Source of the DNA: Euryodendron excelsum
Taxonomy: Eukaryota > Streptophyta > Magnoliopsida > Ericales > Pentaphylacaceae
Length of the DNA stretch: 64,000 nt
NCBI GenBank assembly: GCA_033060915.1
Contig: CM065390.1
Location: forward strand, 17,096,501 to 17,160,500
Reading direction: 5' to 3'
Below, one piece after another: positions 59,941-64,000 of this stretch; the stretch's first letter is position 1, and the number at the start of each line of letters is the position of its first letter. The position numbers and the translations under genes were made by a program. Below the pieces are notes generated by a model. That model saw nothing but the letters and a program-made list of their open reading frames with translations. It did not search any database and had not been told where the DNA came from.

Positions 59941-60345
59941 CACTACAAGAAATTGGAGATTTAGCGACTAAATTTTTTCCAATGAAGACTAAATCGTTGC
60001 TAAAAGTTGTCCTTTGGTGACTAAAATAAAAATTCGTCGCTAATTCTAAACAATTGTCCACACCACCCACTATCGTCACAAATTTGATTGCGGAAAGACA
60101 TGGCAGGAATATAAGGCACGGAGGTTGTGGCAGGAAAGGATTTTAGTGACCATGTTTTTTTGGGACAATATAAACCTGTCACTGAATTGGTTTTTTTGTC
60201 GATTAAGCTAAAACTTGTCGAAAGTTCCAATCATTTTTTTTAAAGTTATCGCTGCATCCCTATGTTGTTGCCAAAACTATGTTTTTGCCACAAAATGTTT
60301 TTGTCGCTAAAAGGTGTTGATTTTTATTATTTGTAATATCAGTAC
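59941..60345. mobile_element. Second CACTA-like element, truncated or degenerate at one end
   Basis: Starts CACTACAAGAAATTGGAGAT, a good CACTA terminus, followed by TTAGCGACTAAA and several GTCGCTAA-type subterminal repeats up to about 60320. The expected CTTGTAGTG at the far end is not seen; a degraded TATTTGTAATA at about 60335 may be its remnant. Confidence 0.55.
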
Positions 60346-60869
60346 ACTTCTTCAAAAAATTAAAGCTTCAAAGTGTACACCTCTTCAAAAAAAAAAAAAA
60401 AATTAAAGCTTCAAAGTGTGAACAATTTACTGCTGGGCTTGGCTTGCCTCTTTTATAGCCGTAGGTTTGAATCCATCAATAAATTGGTTACTCTATTATT
60501 TATTATACTTAATTCCAGCCTATCAAACAATTAATTTTTGTAATTGCTTTCCAAAACAAATATTTAGCCCTACATAGCCCCATACATACTAATTTACTAA
60601 ATCAATGTGAATATTTAATATTTACACATATAAGTTGCTGATTTGATTGAATTATGAGTGAATTGGTCTTCCTCGTACTAATTCTATTTTGGTAATTGTG
60701 CTTCTGATTTTATCATTTTAATTATTTAAACTTCATATTTTACATCTTCATAGGCCAATAATTATTTTTATTTTCTTAGTTACTTCTCAATGTTACTTTA
60801 ATAGTATTTGTAGTTGTCATCAATTTTAACATGATTATTATTCTACTAAGATTAGCCTCAAACATTATA
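60346..60869. other. Intergenic, no clear feature
   Basis: AT-rich. A 40-bp direct repeat (AATTAAAGCTTCAAAGTGTRMAC) spans 60358-60420. A stretch near 60433-60480 with GGTTTGAATCC resembles a pol III B box and could be an old SINE head, but no body or tail supports it. Confidence 0.35.
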
Positions 60870-61118
60870 ATGGTGGTCAAGGCTTGAAATCTGGGAGTCT
60901 ACTCCCTCCATGACTTCAGGTTCGAAACCTTTTAGGTAATATCAACTTTTTGGGCCCATTTCAGGATCTTTGGTCCGGTATTTATCAAGTTTGTATAGGA
61001 TGGAGAGACAGGACGAAAAGACTGCATAGGTCCCGAAATTAATCAAGGTGCGCATGAGTTAGCCCAGACACCTGATTATCAGAAAAAATAAAAAAATAAA
61101 AAAATAAAAAAATAAAAA
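60870..61118 (+). mobile_element. tRNA-derived SINE (Au-like) with an (AAAAAAT)n tail
   Basis: A B box GGTTCGAAACC lies at 60919-60929, with an A-box-like TGGTGGTCAAGG about 50 bp before it. The 3' part AATCAAGGTGCGCATGAGTT..CCCAGACACC resembles the conserved 3' region of plant Au-type SINEs. The tail is A-rich with a repeated heptamer (61084-61118). No clean target duplication is visible. Confidence 0.72.
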
Positions 61119-61190
61119 AAACTCACAAAATACATATATAAAAGGTCAAAAATCTTAACAGTGTACCCATTGGATGCTACCTACTAGTAA

Positions 61191-61476
61191 ATGTTTTCCT
61201 TTTTTTTCTCTCCGTTGACACTGCCAGAACCAGAAAAGAATTGGTTACTAGTGTCTATCCACAGGCCTGAAGTATCGGCACTCATCCACATCACTATCTC
61301 TATCTAGTAGGTATTCTTTTTTTCATTTTTTATTTTTTTTTAAGTAGAATGCTTTCCCTTCTTCCTCTCCCATGTCAACACGGTCAACACCCAATAAGAA
61401 TTGGTTACAAGCATCTATCCACAGCACCAAATTAGCGGCGCTCATCCACATCTCTATCTTTATCTCTATCCAGTAG
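61191..61476. repeat. Tandem repeat, about 120 bp, two diverged copies
   Basis: 61191-61310 and 61351-61476 share AGAATTGGTTAC, TCTATCCACAG, CTCATCCACATC and TATCTCTATC.AGTAG in order. Confidence 0.8.
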
Positions 61477-61544
61477 ACTCATATAAAACACTCGTCCCCA
61501 TCTCTCTCATGAACATCCGATCACCACGGTGGTGCTCTACTGTA

Positions 61545-62965
61545 GGCCAAGGTTTGGTTGAGCGATGTGAGCATTTTAAGTTCAAGTTTTCAATTTATGA
61601 TTGCGCTTTTACACGTTTATTGCTTCACTTCCGCACGAATGGGCTTTGAATGGCTCATGGCAATTGTAGTTGTTTTTTCACATTCTTTTAATTCGTTATT
61701 TTTTTTCTTGTTAAACTAGCAGTGAGCTTTCGATCAAAAAAATTAACTACTAGTGAAATTTTGTTTGGAAGTAAAAGATGTCACAACTCGGAGAGGTGAA
61801 TGTGACATATTCGAAGGCTTACACAGCTCTCTGCCATTGTGCCACGTTAGTTGTTGTGAAGGCGTGCATGGGTCGGGTTACTTCAGGTTTGTGCCAAACT
61901 TGAAACCCAACCGATCTTGATCAATTTTAGATTTTTAGACCTAGGACCAAACCGATCATTTTATGAAACTGAACCGAACCATGTCAGTTCGTATTAGTTT
62001 TGATTGGTTCCACGATTCGATTTGATTTGGGTTGGGTCGGTTTCATTCAGGCCGAGTCCCTATTTTGTATATAAAAGAAAAAGATTGATTTATTCAATTA
62101 AAATTTTAAAAACTATACTCAAGTTATATCTTAAATTTTCTAAAAAGTTTAAAAAAAGAGCATACAAAACAAATTAATTATATGTAAGCACAATAAATAA
62201 TATATATATATATATAACATGTATATAAAATTTTGTAGCATACAAAATCGGGTCTTTGGGATGGGTCTAGGTCGGGTTCTTTTGGGTTAGGTCTCGAATC
62301 GGTTTGGGTCTAAAAGGGTGATAGCACGAGAACCGACCGAATTTATCAATTTGTCAATTGATGGGTTGGTTAATTCTTTGTTCTTTTGTGCACCCCAAAA
62401 AATTCAAAAGGTATCTACCTACCTGTATGAATGAATAAAATATCATTTTTTTTAATAACAATTAAACCAATTAACTATGAACCCGTGGATTTACCGGCTT
62501 AATGTCCAATTCGGTTTTAATAACTATATATGCCTTAATGGCTTGATTTCAAAATTTATCTTGAAGTTCGTTGTATTTATTGGAAATTCAAAACATATGT
62601 TACAATTCCTCCAAATCATTAGTCGTGCATCACAACCAAATTGAGGTTTCTTCATAATTTTCTATTATTTTTTGCTTCCTTAATGGTTTATTTGTGAAAG
62701 TTAACTGGGCCTTTATGTTTTTTATTTTTTCTTTATTTTTTTATTTTGTTTCTTGAAGCTATTAGGCTAAGTTCATGTTCTTAAGAAGTTAATAGATCTT
62801 ATTACCAGTGTGCCAATTCATGTATTGGTGATTCTACAGTGTCCTAATAGGTTAATTTCTTGTTTAATTTATTGATTTAATCATGTTGCAAGTTCTTCGT
62901 TTGAAAGTAATTTAGGTAAGAATTTAATATACGCATAATGTCTAGAATAGTCAGGTAATCCTCTT
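61545..62965. repeat. SKP1 upstream block, unit 3
   Basis: Colinear with 42380-45575 minus the solo LTR, and with 5890-7280. It is closer to unit 2 (for example GTAAAAGATGTC and GCAATAAAT deletions are shared). Non-coding. Confidence 0.85.
61858..62395. mobile_element. hAT-like MITE remnant, unit 3 copy
   Basis: AAGGCGTGCATGGG...TTTTGTGCACCCC, the third copy of the ancestral insertion also seen at 6232 and 44498. Confidence 0.42.
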
Positions 62966-63935
62966 TGTTATAAAACTAGAGAAAATATAAAGCAAATAAA
63001 TCTAACTTAATACAAGATATAGTAAAATTAGTTCTTTGGTAACTGTCAAATATTTCTTAGATTAGTTCTTCTGAAACTATTAACAGTTGATCTTTTTGAT
63101 CACCTAAGACTTTATTATATTATAAGAAGAAATATAAATACAACTGTATCGCAATATTTGTCTAGAGCCTCTACTTTATCTCTCTTTTGTTTTCTTCTCT
63201 CCTCTTTCTTTTCTCTCTCCCTTTTTTTCTCTTCTTCTTCTTCTTGCGCGCTTTCTCTACCTTTATATATAAACGAAGAAAATACACAGTACTAGAAGAA
63301 AAACATCAGTACTTACATTATTGCTACAAAAGTCATTCATGAATAGTGATTTCACTATTTTCATAACACTCTCCTTAGATGACTTTTACACAAAAATATG
63401 CCTCATTAAAATCTTACTAGAAAAAATTCAGCGGGAAAAAACCATAGCGAAGGAAAAAGAGTGCAATATTCTTGTGCAGCATAGTAAAGTATGGATGCGT
63501 TAAAACTGCCTCATTAAAATCTTGCCAAGAAAAATTCTATGGGAAAAAAATTATTGGCGAAGAAAAAAGAGTACAGTATGTGGCTCCCCCTTATTCATAC
63601 AACTAGTATGAAGTTGATAGCTTCAATTATTCAGAATGAAAGATCTTTAAGACGACACATGGCAATGTTATGAACCAATTTCTCAAATGTTGCAGTTATG
63701 AGTGTTTTAGTACATAAGTCCGCCAAATTATCGCTTGAACGTATCTACTGAACATTAATATCACCACTCTTTTAGAGCTCATGTGTATAAAAAAAACTTT
63801 AACGATATATGTTTGATTCTATCACCTTCGATGTAGTCTCTCTTAATTTGTGCAATACATACTGCATTATCGCCAATATTTACATTATTGCTTCAAAAGT
63901 CATTTATGAATAGTTATTTCACTATTTCCATAACA
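62966..63935 (-). mobile_element. Ty1/copia relic: LTR, RNase H tail and LTR fragment (unit 3 copy)
   Basis: A 403-bp LTR (62966-63368, TGTTATAAAAC...TTTTCATAACA) is followed on the minus-strand upstream side by a polypurine tract (AAGGAGAG). Further upstream comes the copia RNase H C-terminus (63640-63870; D-N-A-V-C-I-A-Q, Y-I-E-G-D, THEL, I-R-S-S-D-N-L-A-D-L). The other LTR is reduced to its last 60-70 bp. A TATATATAAA box lies within the LTR near 63263. Target duplication CTCTT/CCCTT. It shares its internal deletion with the unit 2 copy. Confidence 0.85.
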
Positions 63936-63940
63936 CCCTT

Positions 63941-64000
63941 CGAATAGATGTCCCTGATTAAGATTTTCTTTTTTGAAAAGGTCCAGGCTCCTATCAGGAC
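63941..64000 (+). promoter_or_regulatory. Start of the SKP1-type promoter, unit 3, cut by the window end
   Basis: CGAATAGATGTCCCTGATTA through GCTCCTATCAGGAC matches 7288-7345 and 46590-46640. A SKP1-like gene is predicted about 280-330 bp beyond base 64000. Confidence 0.65.

Noticed and set aside
60433..60480. A tRNA gene or SINE head (GGTTTGAATCC)
   Set aside because: The cloverleaf cannot be completed and no SINE body or tail follows.
1..64000. CRISPR arrays, bacterial operons, rRNA genes or organelle DNA
   Set aside because: No regularly spaced repeats, ribosomal sequence or dense coding is present; all signals fit plant nuclear DNA.

Overview
This is AT-rich nuclear DNA from a flowering plant, probably a eudicot. 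The evidence is an intact plant-type SKP1 gene, plant lineages of LTR retrotransposon, a CACTA transposon with GGCGGT-type subterminal repeats, hAT-like MITEs and an Au-like SINE. Only one clearly intact host gene is visible: an intron-less SKP1-like gene (46923-47366, +). Nearly everything else is transposable elements, their remnants, or duplicated non-coding DNA.

The window is organised as tandem segmental duplications, each unit built around a SKP1 locus. Unit 1 (about 4150-31100) carries SKP1 pseudogene 1, whose reading frame is split at two points by full-length LTR retrotransposons: a Tat-type Ty3/gypsy element on the minus strand (7660-16657, target duplication AAGAG) and a Ty1/copia element on the plus strand (16725-23746, target duplication AATAC). 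Unit 2 (about 37510-59745) carries the intact gene and has gained a TIR MITE, a probable gypsy LTR containing a hAT MITE, a SIRE-like solo LTR, a decayed copia relic, and a 4.8-kb CACTA element (53663-58501) holding a captured exon of a 2-hydroxyacid dehydrogenase. Unit 3 starts near 61545 and is cut by the window end just before the place where its SKP1 gene should begin. Between units 1 and 2 lie an older SKP1 pseudogene (34736-35149) and an orphan SKP1-type promoter (35700-36140) with no gene behind it.

The left edge (1-4149) is most of a non-autonomous, Athila-like LTR element with only about 0.67 kb between its LTRs. A SIRE-like solo LTR (877-2441) is inserted four bases inside its 3' LTR.

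Three observations stand out. (1) The copia element has no recognisable tRNA primer-binding site. Instead, the 16 bases at that position are an exact reverse complement of 16 bases inside its own LTR downstream of the TATA box, which is a self-priming signature. (2) The Tat element carries, antisense to gag-pol, a decayed gene resembling the plant mobile domain (PMD). (3) The CACTA element carries a single splice-site-flanked dehydrogenase exon. The copia relic is shared by units 2 and 3 but absent from unit 1, which orders the duplications. All homology calls come from reading motifs by eye; no database or alignment program was used.
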